Positions 44,879-53,178 of a stretch of 64,000 nt of DNA are shown here, one piece after another. This DNA is from JADLCX01 sp964630785 (lineage in GTDB: Bacteria; Planctomycetota; Phycisphaerae; Phycisphaerales; UBA1924), in the NCBI GenBank assembly GCA_964630785.1, contig CAZVZG010000004.1, positions 136,353 through 200,352 of the forward strand, written 5' to 3'. A program made the translations under genes and the position numbers. How positions within the stretch are numbered: the first letter of the stretch is position 1; each line of letters starts with the position of its first letter. Below the pieces are notes generated by a model. It was not told where the DNA came from. It saw nothing but the letters and a program-made list of their open reading frames with translations, and did no database searches.

Positions 44879-45088
44879 CCACGCCCGACGCCCGACAGAA
44901 CCGACGAAACCCGCGATGCCGCAACGCAGCGGGCCATCGCCGCCCGTTCCGTCGGCGGCCTCGTCGGCATGGTTCCTTCCCGGCGTGCTCGCCGACGTGA
45001 CGCCCGCGGGAACAGCCACGGGGATAGACGGACATTGTTTCGGATGACCGAGCGCCGCGCAACCCATCGCGGCTTGGGACGGGACCGA

Positions 45089-47677
45089 TTAAAGCCTGGG
45101 GTCCACAGGCTCGCTCTCCATCGCCAGCACGGCGAACACGCACTCGTGCACGCGGCGCAAGGGCTCTCGGCGCACGAATCGTTCAAGGGACTCAACGCCG
45201 AGAGAGAACTCTCGAAGGGCGAGCGATCGCTTGGCTCCCAAGCCGCGCGAGCGGAGCCGTTCGAGATGCTCGGCCCGGGAATACTCGGGGCCGTAGATGA
45301 TTCGGAGATACTCAGATCCCCGGACCTTCACCGCGGGTTGAAGGAGTCCTCGCGGTCCTTTGGCGATGAACTCCAGTGGTTTGACCACCATGCCCTCGCC
45401 GCCGCTGGCCGTGAGCGATGTCCACCATGCCGTTGCCTCGTCCTCGCTAGCCTGGCTCGAAAGATCGACGAGTTTCCACGGCGTCGCGACCAGAACGCGA
45501 TCGGCATCGCTCGCCAATCTCGCGAGCGTCTCCATGTGCCACCGGTGATCACGATCGACGTGCACCCTCCCTTCGCTGGCGAGGAGATGGAATGGGGCAA
45601 GCCTGAGGTCGTCCACGCCAGACACGTTCCAGCAATAGCGCTGGTACGCCTTGACGTATCGCTCGGCCAGGTCGGCTCGTTCGGCCGTCGTCGCGAGCAG
45701 CGAACCGATCTCGGGAAGCCGGTTATTCGCCTGCGTCAAGGAGGCGACCGTGGTTCTCAGCCCGGCGGTGGCCGCGACGCCCACGGCCGCATATTGCTCG
45801 CGGATGAGGGCCTGAGCCTTGGCCGACCAAGGCATGAGCTCGCAGTCCAAGCACAGCCAGTCGGTGGCGAGTTCTTCCCAGAGACCGGCACGCTGAGCCG
45901 CGTCCCGCACACGAGCGAGAAGCGCCTGCTCAGTGGCCCGGTCGTTGAAGAACGGCCGACCGGTTCGGGTGTAGATGATCCCGAGTGAATCGGCGTCACG
46001 AACTCCGAACCGCGTTCGTGCGACCTGCGGTTCTCTGCACACGACCACTACAGCCCGGGAGCCCATGTGCTTTTCTTCGCAGATGACGTTGCCAACCCCG
46101 CCAGTGCGGTAGTACTCGAACGCCCCGCGCGGCTGCTCAAGCAGTGGGCCATCCCGCGCCGTCTCGCAAGGTGACATCGTGGGCGGGAGATAGATCAGCC
46201 ACCGGGGGTCTGCGGCAAACCGGCTCATGATCTCGAGGGCCGCGGCCGCATTCTCCTGCCGAACGGTGATCGTCCGCGTGAGCCGCGTCTCAATGTGGCG
46301 CTTGCCCGATACATCGTCCAGATCGAGCAGATCGTCGTGCTCCTGCTGCAACGACAACGGCGCGCGATCCTCCGGCGTGAGGAACGGCTTCTTCGACTCT
46401 GCGTAGGTAGCACGTGCTTTGACCGCCACAAACTCTCGCTCAGGCCACCGGAGCGCGGTCAGCGAACCGCCGAAGACACAGCCCGTGTCGATGCACACCG
46501 TGTTGTTGAGCCACTCGGGTTCGGGGATGGGCGTGTGTCCGTAGACCACGGCTGCCTTGCCGCGATACTCCGCGGCCCAGTTGTGACGAACTGGAAGGCC
46601 GAACTCGTCGGTTTCCCCGGTCGTCTCCCCGAACAGACCGAACTCGCGCACGGCCCCTGATCCGCGCCCCTGCATGGACTCCTTCATGCCCGCATGCGCC
46701 ACGACGAGCTTCCCGCCATCCAGCACATAGTGGCTGACCATGTCATCAATGAACGCGGTTACGATCCGCCTGAAGTCCTCCGACTCCCGGCCGAGTTGCG
46801 CCAGCGACTCCGCGAGGCCGTGCGTGACCTGCACGTTCTTGCCCTTGAGAGCTCGCATGAGCTTGACGTCGTGATTGCCCGGGACGCACAACGCATGCCC
46901 CGCCTTCATCAGACGCATGGCCAATCGCAGAACCGAGGGCGTCTTGGGGCCACGATCAACCAGATCGCCGACGAACACAATCTTGCGGGGGCGGCCAATT
47001 GCCTCGGGCGGCGTGGCGACGCACTCGCCCTCGGGCTCGCCTTCGATCTGTGCAATGTTCCAGCCGAGCGCCGAAAGCAACTCGACGAGTTCGTCGTAGC
47101 AGCCGTGCACATCTCCGACGATGTCGAATGGCCCAAGCTCATGCTTGAGGTTGTTCCAGAGTGGTTCACGCACGAGAGTGGCGTTATTGCACTCTTCCAG
47201 CGTGCGCAGCGTGAACACATGGCGGAAGCCCTCGCGTTCGAGCCCGCGGAGTTCACGCCGCATCGCCATCCGCTGATTGCGGATGACGTGAGGGCCGAAG
47301 TTGCGATCCGGCCTCTCCGAGTTTCGTTCGTGGCAGAGATGCTCAGGGGTATCCACCACGATGGCAACGGGCAGGCAATGGAACTCGCGTGCGAGCTGAA
47401 TCAGGGGCTTTCGATCCTCCGCACGCACGTTGGTCGCGTCGATCACGGTGAGCAGGCCGCGAGCGAGACGCTTCCTGGCGACATAATGCAGCACGTCGAA
47501 TGCATCGCCTGTTGCTTCCTGGTTGTTGTCGTCGTCGGAGACCCACCCTCGGCAGGTGTCGGACGACAGGATCTCCGTGTGCTTGAACAGCCGGCGCGCG
47601 AGAGTGCTCTTCCCGGAGCCGGAGGCGCCAATCAGCACGACGAGAGACAGTTCTGGAACCTTGATGTCAGGAGGCAC
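45089..47677 (-). CDS. pnkp: Bacterial RNA end-healing and ligase enzyme Pnkp
   Basis: This 862-residue three-domain RNA repair enzyme has a length close to the Clostridium thermocellum protein. The kinase domain has a P-loop IGASGSGKSTLARR (about 16-29), followed by a helical lid. The binuclear metallophosphatase (about 180-430) shows VGDVHGCYDEL, FVGDLVDRGPKT and CVPGNHDVK. The C-terminal adenylyltransferase/ligase module (about 480-862) has the KxxG nucleotidyl motif in CEEKHMGSRAVVV, GEGMVVKP and QPAVKVRG. It heals and seals broken RNA, such as tRNA cut by ribotoxins. The GTG start at 47677 overlaps the hen1 stop by 11 bp. An ATP-dependent repair complex with Hen1 is known for the family. 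Confidence 0.95.
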   Translation of the reverse strand: MPPDIKVPELSLVVLIGASGSGKSTLARRLFKHTEILSSDTCRGWVSDDDNNQEATGDAFDVLHYVARKRLARGLLTVIDATNVRAEDRKPLIQLAREFHCLPVAIVVDTPEHLCHERNSERPDRNFGPHVIRNQRMAMRRELRGLEREGFRHVFTLRTLEECNNATLVREPLWNNLKHELGPFDIVGDVHGCYDELVELLSALGWNIAQIEGEPEGECVATPPEAIGRPRKIVFVGDLVDRGPKTPSVLRLAMRLMKAGHALCVPGNHDVKLMRALKGKNVQVTHGLAESLAQLGRESEDFRRIVTAFIDDMVSHYVLDGGKLVVAHAGMKESMQGRGSGAVREFGLFGETTGETDEFGLPVRHNWAAEYRGKAAVVYGHTPIPEPEWLNNTVCIDTGCVFGGSLTALRWPEREFVAVKARATYAESKKPFLTPEDRAPLSLQQEHDDLLDLDDVSGKRHIETRLTRTITVRQENAAAALEIMSRFAADPRWLIYLPPTMSPCETARDGPLLEQPRGAFEYYRTGGVGNVICEEKHMGSRAVVVVCREPQVARTRFGVRDADSLGIIYTRTGRPFFNDRATEQALLARVRDAAQRAGLWEELATDWLCLDCELMPWSAKAQALIREQYAAVGVAATAGLRTTVASLTQANNRLPEIGSLLATTAERADLAERYVKAYQRYCWNVSGVDDLRLAPFHLLASEGRVHVDRDHRWHMETLARLASDADRVLVATPWKLVDLSSQASEDEATAWWTSLTASGGEGMVVKPLEFIAKGPRGLLQPAVKVRGSEYLRIIYGPEYSRAEHLERLRSRGLGAKRSLALREFSLGVESLERFVRREPLRRVHECVFAVLAMESEPVDPRL

Positions 47678-49082
47678 TCGCAAACACCCCCAACTGCGTT
47701 GGCCAACCAACGTCGCGGCCGTCTGGCGCGACACCGGCATCGCCAATGCCCCTGATCTCGCAGGTGTAACCGAAGCGTGCACAGATCCCGTCCGCCCAGG
47801 CACGGAACTGGTCCCGCGTCCACTCGAATCGATGGTCCTTGTGTCGCATGGAGCCTGCCGCGAGCGCTTCCCACATGACGTTGTACTCGCTGTTTGGCGT
47901 TGTCACGATGACAAGGGACGGCTTGGCGGCACCAAACACGACCTTCTCCATCGCCTCCAGCCTCGGCTCGTCCATGTGCTCGATGACCTCGCACAGCACG
48001 GCCGCATCACACCCATCGAGCCGCCCATCGCGGTACATGAGCGAGCCATGAATGAGCTCAACGCGCTGGCGGACAATCGGTGGGAGTTGTTCGAGGCGCA
48101 ATCTGTCCGCGGCGATCTCCAGGGTGCGGTGCGACACGTCCATGCCGATGATCTTCTCAAAGCCCTTGTGCTTCAGAAGTTCTCTCACCAGCTTCCCCTC
48201 GCCACAGCCAAGATCAGCAACCCTTCGTGCGCCTCTCGCCTGCAGCACGGCCAGCACCACGCCGTGGCGCTGCTGGTGCAGGCTCAACTTCTGCTCTGTC
48301 GCTTCTTCGCGAGGATCCTCCGGCGAGTCGGCCTCAATCTCCACGGGACCCTCGCCGTCCTGCTCTCGAAGCTGCTTGATCGCCTCGTCAGCGAGGTTTC
48401 GACGATACTTCAGGTATCGCGTCGCGATGAGCTCTCGCTCCGGGTGTTGTGCCAACCACCCCTCACCGTGACGGAGCAGCTTGGCGACCTCATCATCACC
48501 GACCCAGTAGTGCTTCTCGTTGTCAAGGACGGGAATCAGCACATAGAGGTGGCTGAGCAGATCGCTGAGCGTCTTCGTCGCAGCGATCCCGACGCTGAAG
48601 AGCGATGAGTCACCCCAATCGGTGAACTTGTCGTCCAGCGGATGCGAGGTCACCGTGACTCGATAGCCGAGTGGTTCAAAGAGCTTGCGCAGCAAGTCGG
48701 CTCCGCCGGCGCAGGGCAGGGAGGGAATCCTCGCCTCAAGCGGGATGGCGGAGGCCGCCAGTTCCGGGCGATCCTTGCAGTTCCCCGCGAGTGCGGTGCC
48801 GAACACTTGCGCGATCGCGACCGCCAGCATGGAGGACGCGACGTACGGCCGGTCGTTCACGTACTGGTCAAGCGTGCGTTGCCCACGGTGACCGCGTACC
48901 AGGCCGATCGGATCGACTTCAAGCAGGAGGCAAGCGGTGCACCGCTCAGGGTCGGATTCCGGGTAGTAGACATGTGCCTTGCCGAACGCCAATGAGAACG
49001 ACTGAACCCGACCCGGGTGTTTGTGGAGCAGATATCCCAGGTCCGACGCTGGGTGGTGCGTTGTCGTGATCGAGAGCAGCAT
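47667..49082 (-). CDS. hen1: Hen1 3'-terminal RNA ribose 2'-O-methyltransferase
   Basis: This 471-residue bacterial Hen1 methylates the 2'-OH at the break so that repaired RNA resists the same cut. The bacterial N-terminal domain is clear: MLLSITTTHHPASDLGYLLH, then HKHPGRVQSFSLAFGKAHVY, YVNDRPYVASSMLAVAIAQV and LYVLIPVLDNEKHYWVGDDE. The methyltransferase domain starts at about 289 with RRVADLGCGEGKLV. Metal/catalytic residues fit the E-E-H-H set in CEVIEHMDEPRLE and GSMRHKDHRFEWTRDQF. ATG 49082 is chosen because the conserved domain starts there. It overlaps pnkp and is transcribed first. GC appears lower than that of flanking genes. Confidence 0.95.
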   Translation of the reverse strand: MLLSITTTHHPASDLGYLLHKHPGRVQSFSLAFGKAHVYYPESDPERCTACLLLEVDPIGLVRGHRGQRTLDQYVNDRPYVASSMLAVAIAQVFGTALAGNCKDRPELAASAIPLEARIPSLPCAGGADLLRKLFEPLGYRVTVTSHPLDDKFTDWGDSSLFSVGIAATKTLSDLLSHLYVLIPVLDNEKHYWVGDDEVAKLLRHGEGWLAQHPERELIATRYLKYRRNLADEAIKQLREQDGEGPVEIEADSPEDPREEATEQKLSLHQQRHGVVLAVLQARGARRVADLGCGEGKLVRELLKHKGFEKIIGMDVSHRTLEIAADRLRLEQLPPIVRQRVELIHGSLMYRDGRLDGCDAAVLCEVIEHMDEPRLEAMEKVVFGAAKPSLVIVTTPNSEYNVMWEALAAGSMRHKDHRFEWTRDQFRAWADGICARFGYTCEIRGIGDAGVAPDGRDVGWPTQLGVFASAS

Positions 49083-49437
49083 CCGTACGGCATCCTGCAG
49101 GTTGGCGAGGTGGAGTGTACGGAAACCACTCCCTTCCCGAGCGGATTCCCTCTGGCCAAGGGTCGTGCTTCGCATTTTCTTCAGTCCGCGCTGCGAATAA
49201 CCCCCCGCACCGGAAATGAGGGTCTGGGGTGTGGGGTGTGGGCCTGTCGCCCGACGTCCCCCGCAAAGAGGCCACCGTGACCCGGATCGGATCAACCCTC
49301 GAAGAGCAGTTCGATCTTCGCGTGAAGCCCGGACGGGCTCGGGCGCGGACTTCCGGGGACGTCATTGCGCCGGCGGGGGCGGGCGGAGCCGCGGCCTGCC
49401 GCCGCAGTGCGCGTGCGTCGAGTGACGCGGATGAAGA
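49083..49437 (-). other. Region between hen1 start and ssrA 3' end
   Basis: These 355 bp hold the likely promoter of hen1-pnkp. Reading frames exist on both strands but none looks conserved. A small plus-strand frame from GTG 49277 runs through the tmRNA 3' end and is probably spurious. Confidence 0.35.
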
Positions 49438-49465
49438 AATGGAGCCGGGGGGATTCGAACCCCCG
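49438..49465 (-). repeat. tmRNA 3' end as att repeat (proximal copy)
   Basis: This is the 28-bp segment covering the discriminator, acceptor strand and T-arm of ssrA, repeated with one mismatch at 44607-44634. The two copies bound the Hen1/Pnkp island. Confidence 0.7.
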
Positions 49466-49791
49466 TGCCGGGACGGTCGGCCGGTCGCCTCTACGCGTGT
49501 GTTTGGTCGTTTGATCTCGGCCCCCGCGGCGGCGGCCAACAGCCTCCGCGGATTCCCAGCACCCGGCTCATCCTCGCCCACGCGCCCGCGTGCGGCACTT
49601 GTGGGCCAGCCTGATGTTTGCGATCACGCCCCTATCAGGCGTCGGGGGTGATCGTGCGGACTAATAATTAGGCCGCGAGAGCGTAGTTGTTATTGGCAAC
49701 TATGGTTTTGCATACTTTTTACCTGGCCAGCATGCTCCAGGACGCGCTAGCGAACAGCGTTCCCCGCCCGGTCGAAAACCGGTTCGGCCCC
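49440..49791 (-). ncRNA. ssrA: Transfer-messenger RNA (tmRNA)
   Basis: This 352-nt tmRNA rescues stalled ribosomes. The 5' end GGGGCCG pairs with the 3' acceptor strand CGGCTCC (one G-U pair), followed by discriminator A; CCA is not encoded. The T-arm GGGGGTTCGAATCCCCC is at the 3' end. The tag reading frame is at 49668-49697 on the minus strand: GCC AAT AAC AAC TAC then codons for Ala-Leu-Ala-Ala and TAA, giving ANNNYALAA. Two stop-rich, pseudoknot-forming regions lie on both sides. It is a one-piece (not permuted) form and looks intact, although its 3' end served as an island integration site. Confidence 0.97.
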
Positions 49792-50165
49792 GATTGTCAA
49801 AGAACGGGGCATCATAGCGCAGGAGTCGATCGCGCGAACGATCGATGCACGCGACCGGCCCGCGCGGCGGCGGTTGAGCGCCGAGAGTGAGCACGGAAAC
49901 CTTCGAGGCCGAGCGCTGATCCAGGCCTTGGCGCCGCGAGACAATCGGATGACGCCGACGGGCCGCAAGACGTCGTCCGGGTGGAGGGACAGTCGATCGC
50001 GTGCTTTGACCAACAGTTCGCTGTTTGATTGGTGTTCCAGGTTGCGCTCGATCACCGCACCGACGGGATGCACCATCCGCCCCGCCGCGATTGGTTCATA
50101 TTTTCCACCTTTGAAGGTTTGAGCCCTTGCCGCCTCTCTATGCCACAGTAGCATGGACAAGCGTG
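49792..50165 (+). other. Divergent intergenic region between ssrA and ECF sigma gene
   Basis: This 374-bp region should hold the ssrA promoter and, near the AT-richer stretch 50090-50120, the promoter of the sigma factor/kinase set. No conserved reading frame or clear sigma-70 boxes are seen. Confidence 0.35.
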
Positions 50166-50735
50166 AGTCTTGGCCCTCCCCCCAGCCCTCCACCCGCACC
50201 GGCCAGCGATGATCTGGCCACCACGGTGTATTCGCACCTGCGGGCGATCGCCCAGAACCAGATGAACGCCGAACGTGTGGGGCACACGCTCTCGGCCACC
50301 GCGCTGGTTCACGAAGCCTTTCTGCGGCTGTCGGACGATTCCCGAGTGCAACTCAACGGCCGGGCGGGGTTTGTCGCGGCCGCGGCCGAGGCCATGCGCC
50401 GAATCCTCGTCGAGCACGCCCGCGCCCGGGGCCGGATCAAGCGCGGCAGCGGGTCTGCCCGCATCTCGCTGGAGTCCATCGGCGACGTGGCCGACCTCGC
50501 CGCGGCGGCGCGCGAGGACGGGGGCGAGGGAATCCTTGCGTTCGACGAAGCTCTGCGTCGCCTTGAGGAGCACGACCCCCGCTTCGCGGAGGTGGTGCGT
50601 TTGCGCTTCTACGCAGGGCTCACCATCACCGAGGTGGCGAGGGTCCTGGACGTTTCGGAGCGCACCGTCAACAACGACTGGATCTACGCCCGGGCCTGGT
50701 TGGCCCGGGAGCTGCAGAAGTTTGATCCGTTGTGA
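50166..50735 (+). CDS. ECF-type RNA polymerase sigma factor
   Basis: This 189-residue sigma factor is of the same planctomycete group as the one at 25329. Region 2 is read as VYSHLRAIAQNQMNAERVGH, LSATALVHEAFLRL and AAAAEAMRRILVEHARARGR. Region 4 is VVRLRFYAGLTITEVARVLD with SERTVNNDWIYARAWLAREL. The start is uncertain: GTG 50166 is preferred, and an in-frame TTG at 50127 would add 13 residues. The stop is 15 bp before the first of two kinase genes, so sigma and kinases are probably one transcript. Confidence 0.88.
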   Translation, partial: SLGPPPSPPPAPASDDLATTVYSHLRAIAQNQMNAERVGHTLSATALVHEAFLRLSDDSRVQLNGRAGFVAAAAEAMRRILVEHARARGRIKRGSGSARISLESIGDVADLAAAAREDGGEGILAFDEALRRLEEHDPRFAEVVRLRFYAGLTITEVARVLDVSERTVNNDWIYARAWLARELQKFDPL

Positions 50736-50750
50736 CGCCGGAAGGATTCG

Positions 50751-53135
50751 ATGGCAGAGGGCCAGAAAACCCGTCTGGCGGACCTCCTGGCCGAGGCCTT
50801 GGACCGCGACCCCGGGACCCGCGAAGAGTTCATCGCCCGGAATTGTGCCGGCAACGCCGCGATGGGCGCGGAACTGCGCAGCCTGATCGCGGCCGCGGAG
50901 GGCGCGGGGGGGTTCATGGGCGAGCCGACGGCGGCGCGTGTTCTCGTCGCAGGCGAAGGGGCGTCCGGCGACGAAGACCCGGGCGCGATGATCGGCCGCT
51001 ACCGGCTGATCCGCCGTCTGGGCGAGGGGGGGTTCGGCGCGGTGTTCATGGCCGAGCAGCGCGAGCCCGTGCACCGTATTGTTGCGCTCAAGATCATCAA
51101 GCTGGGGATGGACACGCGCGCCGTGGTGGCCCGCTTCGAGGCCGAGCGGCAGGCGCTGGCGATGATGGATCATCCCAACATCGCCAAGGTGCTCGACGCG
51201 GGAGCGACGCCCTCCGGCCGCCCATACTTCGTGATGGAGCTGGTCCGCGGCGAGCCGATCGACCGCTACTGCGATCGCAACCGGCTCAGCCCGCGGGCGC
51301 GCCTGGAGCTGTTCGCGCAGGTCTGCCACGCCGTGCAGCACGCGCACACGAAGGGCATCATCCATCGCGACATCAAGCCGGGCAACGTGCTGGTGGGCCC
51401 GGTGGACGACCGGCCCACGCCCAAGATCATCGATTTCGGCATCGCCAAGGCCACCGGCGCCCGGCTGACGGAGAAGACCCTCTTCACCGAGTTCCGGCAG
51501 ATGATCGGCACACCGGCGTACATGAGCCCGGAGCAGGCGGGCTCGTCGGCCGACATCGACACGCGCACCGACGTGTACAGCCTCGGCGTGTTGCTCTACG
51601 AGTTGCTGACGGGCGCGACGCCCTTTGATGCCGAACGGCTGCGATCGGCCGCGTGGGGCGAGATGCAACGGATCATCCGCGAGGACGATCCGCCGCGCCC
51701 GTCCACTCGCCTGTCCACGATGCACGACCAACTACCGTCGGTCGCGGCCCAGCGCGACACCGAGCCGGCGCGTCTCACGGCGATGGTGCGCGGCGATCTG
51801 GACTGGATCGTGATGCGCTGCCTGGAGAAGGACCGGTCCCGGCGGTATCAGACGGCCGCGGCGCTGGTGGACGAGATCGGCCGGCACCTGGGCGGGCGAC
51901 CCGTCGAAGCCGCTCCGCCGGGGCTGCGCTACCGCGCCCGTAAGTTCGTGCGTCGGCATCGGGTGATGATCACGGCCGCGGCGTGCGTCGCGGCGGCCTT
52001 GATCGCGGGTGTGGCCGCGACGGGGTACGGGCTTTATCGCGCGGTTAAGGCGGAGCGGCTGGCCGTTCTTCGCTTGCAGGACGAGATGAAGGCCCGCGCG
52101 GAGGCCGAGGCGGCCAAGGACCGGGCCGAGCGATTCAACAATGTCGCCAACGCCGTGACCGAGTTTTTCACCCAGGACCTGCTCGACCTTTCGCCGCGAC
52201 CTGAGGGTGCGCCCGAGATCACCGTGCGCGAGTTGCTCGACGCCGTACCGAAGAAGATCGAGAGGTACTTCAAGTCCGATCCGGCGGTCGAGGGGATCAT
52301 CCGCGAGCGGGTGGGCCAGTTGTACCGGCGCATGGGCAAGTTGGACCGGTCCACCGAGTATCTTGTTCAGGCCATCCCGCTTCTGGAGAAGGGGCTCGGC
52401 GCCGAGAGCAAGCCCGCCCTCTCGGCGGTGCAGCGGCTGGGCGAGCTGAAGGTCGATCAGGCCCGGTACGAGGAGGCCGCGGCGCTTTTCGACAAGGCCT
52501 ACCGCGGGCGACTTCACGCCTACGGCATGGAGTACACGATGACGGTGAACTCGCTGACGCGACGCGGCGTGGCCCGGGTCATGATCGGACGCGCCGATGA
52601 GGGAGTCGCAGACGTTCGGAAGGCGCTGGAGTACACGGAGAGCAAGGGCGGGCGTGACAGCCGTGCCTTTGTGGTCGGCGCGCTCGACCTGATCGACGTG
52701 CTGAACACGACCGGGCGAGCGGAAGAATCGCTCCGGCTTTGCACGGAACTGCTCGGAACCGTGCAACGCAAGCAAGGCCCTCTCGCTTCGCTGGAGTGGT
52801 CGGTGCGGTGGTCGATGGCGAGCTCGCTTCTGGCGTTGGGCCAAACGGAGGAGGCGCTCGCCCAGGCGGACTCGGTAATCGACATTCTCTCGAAATCTTA
52901 TCCGGAGGAGCACCCGATCACGATCGATGCCCGCCTGCTGCGGGGTCGGATACTGGCCAAAGCGGGCCGGAACAAGGAGGCGTCCGCCGAGCTGGAACGG
53001 GTGTACGAACACGCCGGTAGCGTGTACGGCAGTGGCAACGCGGACTCGCGCGAGGCGGCGGAGCAACTCGCCGCGGTCGCGGAGGCCGAGGGCGACTCCG
53101 CGAGTGCGGCCAAATGGCGTGAGCGGGCCAAGTAG
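50751..53135 (+). CDS. Membrane-anchored serine/threonine kinase with TPR domain (copy 1)
   Basis: This 794-residue Hanks-type kinase has an N-terminal helical region (about 1-60) and a kinase domain (about 83-375) with a complete glycine loop RRLGEGGFGAVFMAEQ. It also has catalytic Lys in VALKIIKLG, HRDIKPGNVL and IDFGIAKAT, and the activation segment IGTPAYMSPEQA. A transmembrane helix lies at about 405-430 (AAACVAAALIAGVAATGYGL). The C-terminal 350 residues are helical TPR-like. It is very similar to the next gene over the kinase domain, with long identical stretches such as VVARFEAERQALAMMDHPNI. The likely activating signal is sensed through the extracytoplasmic part. Confidence 0.93.
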   Translation: MAEGQKTRLADLLAEALDRDPGTREEFIARNCAGNAAMGAELRSLIAAAEGAGGFMGEPTAARVLVAGEGASGDEDPGAMIGRYRLIRRLGEGGFGAVFMAEQREPVHRIVALKIIKLGMDTRAVVARFEAERQALAMMDHPNIAKVLDAGATPSGRPYFVMELVRGEPIDRYCDRNRLSPRARLELFAQVCHAVQHAHTKGIIHRDIKPGNVLVGPVDDRPTPKIIDFGIAKATGARLTEKTLFTEFRQMIGTPAYMSPEQAGSSADIDTRTDVYSLGVLLYELLTGATPFDAERLRSAAWGEMQRIIREDDPPRPSTRLSTMHDQLPSVAAQRDTEPARLTAMVRGDLDWIVMRCLEKDRSRRYQTAAALVDEIGRHLGGRPVEAAPPGLRYRARKFVRRHRVMITAAACVAAALIAGVAATGYGLYRAVKAERLAVLRLQDEMKARAEAEAAKDRAERFNNVANAVTEFFTQDLLDLSPRPEGAPEITVRELLDAVPKKIERYFKSDPAVEGIIRERVGQLYRRMGKLDRSTEYLVQAIPLLEKGLGAESKPALSAVQRLGELKVDQARYEEAAALFDKAYRGRLHAYGMEYTMTVNSLTRRGVARVMIGRADEGVADVRKALEYTESKGGRDSRAFVVGALDLIDVLNTTGRAEESLRLCTELLGTVQRKQGPLASLEWSVRWSMASSLLALGQTEEALAQADSVIDILSKSYPEEHPITIDARLLRGRILAKAGRNKEASAELERVYEHAGSVYGSGNADSREAAEQLAAVAEAEGDSASAAKWRERAK

Positions 53136-53178
53136 GGGCTGGGTTCCCAGAACAGCATTGGATCACGGAGCGAGGGGC

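Noticed and set aside
49277..49651. Small plus-strand gene beside hen1
   Set aside because: The frame runs through the T-arm of ssrA, giving the well-known false MEPGG-type peptide.
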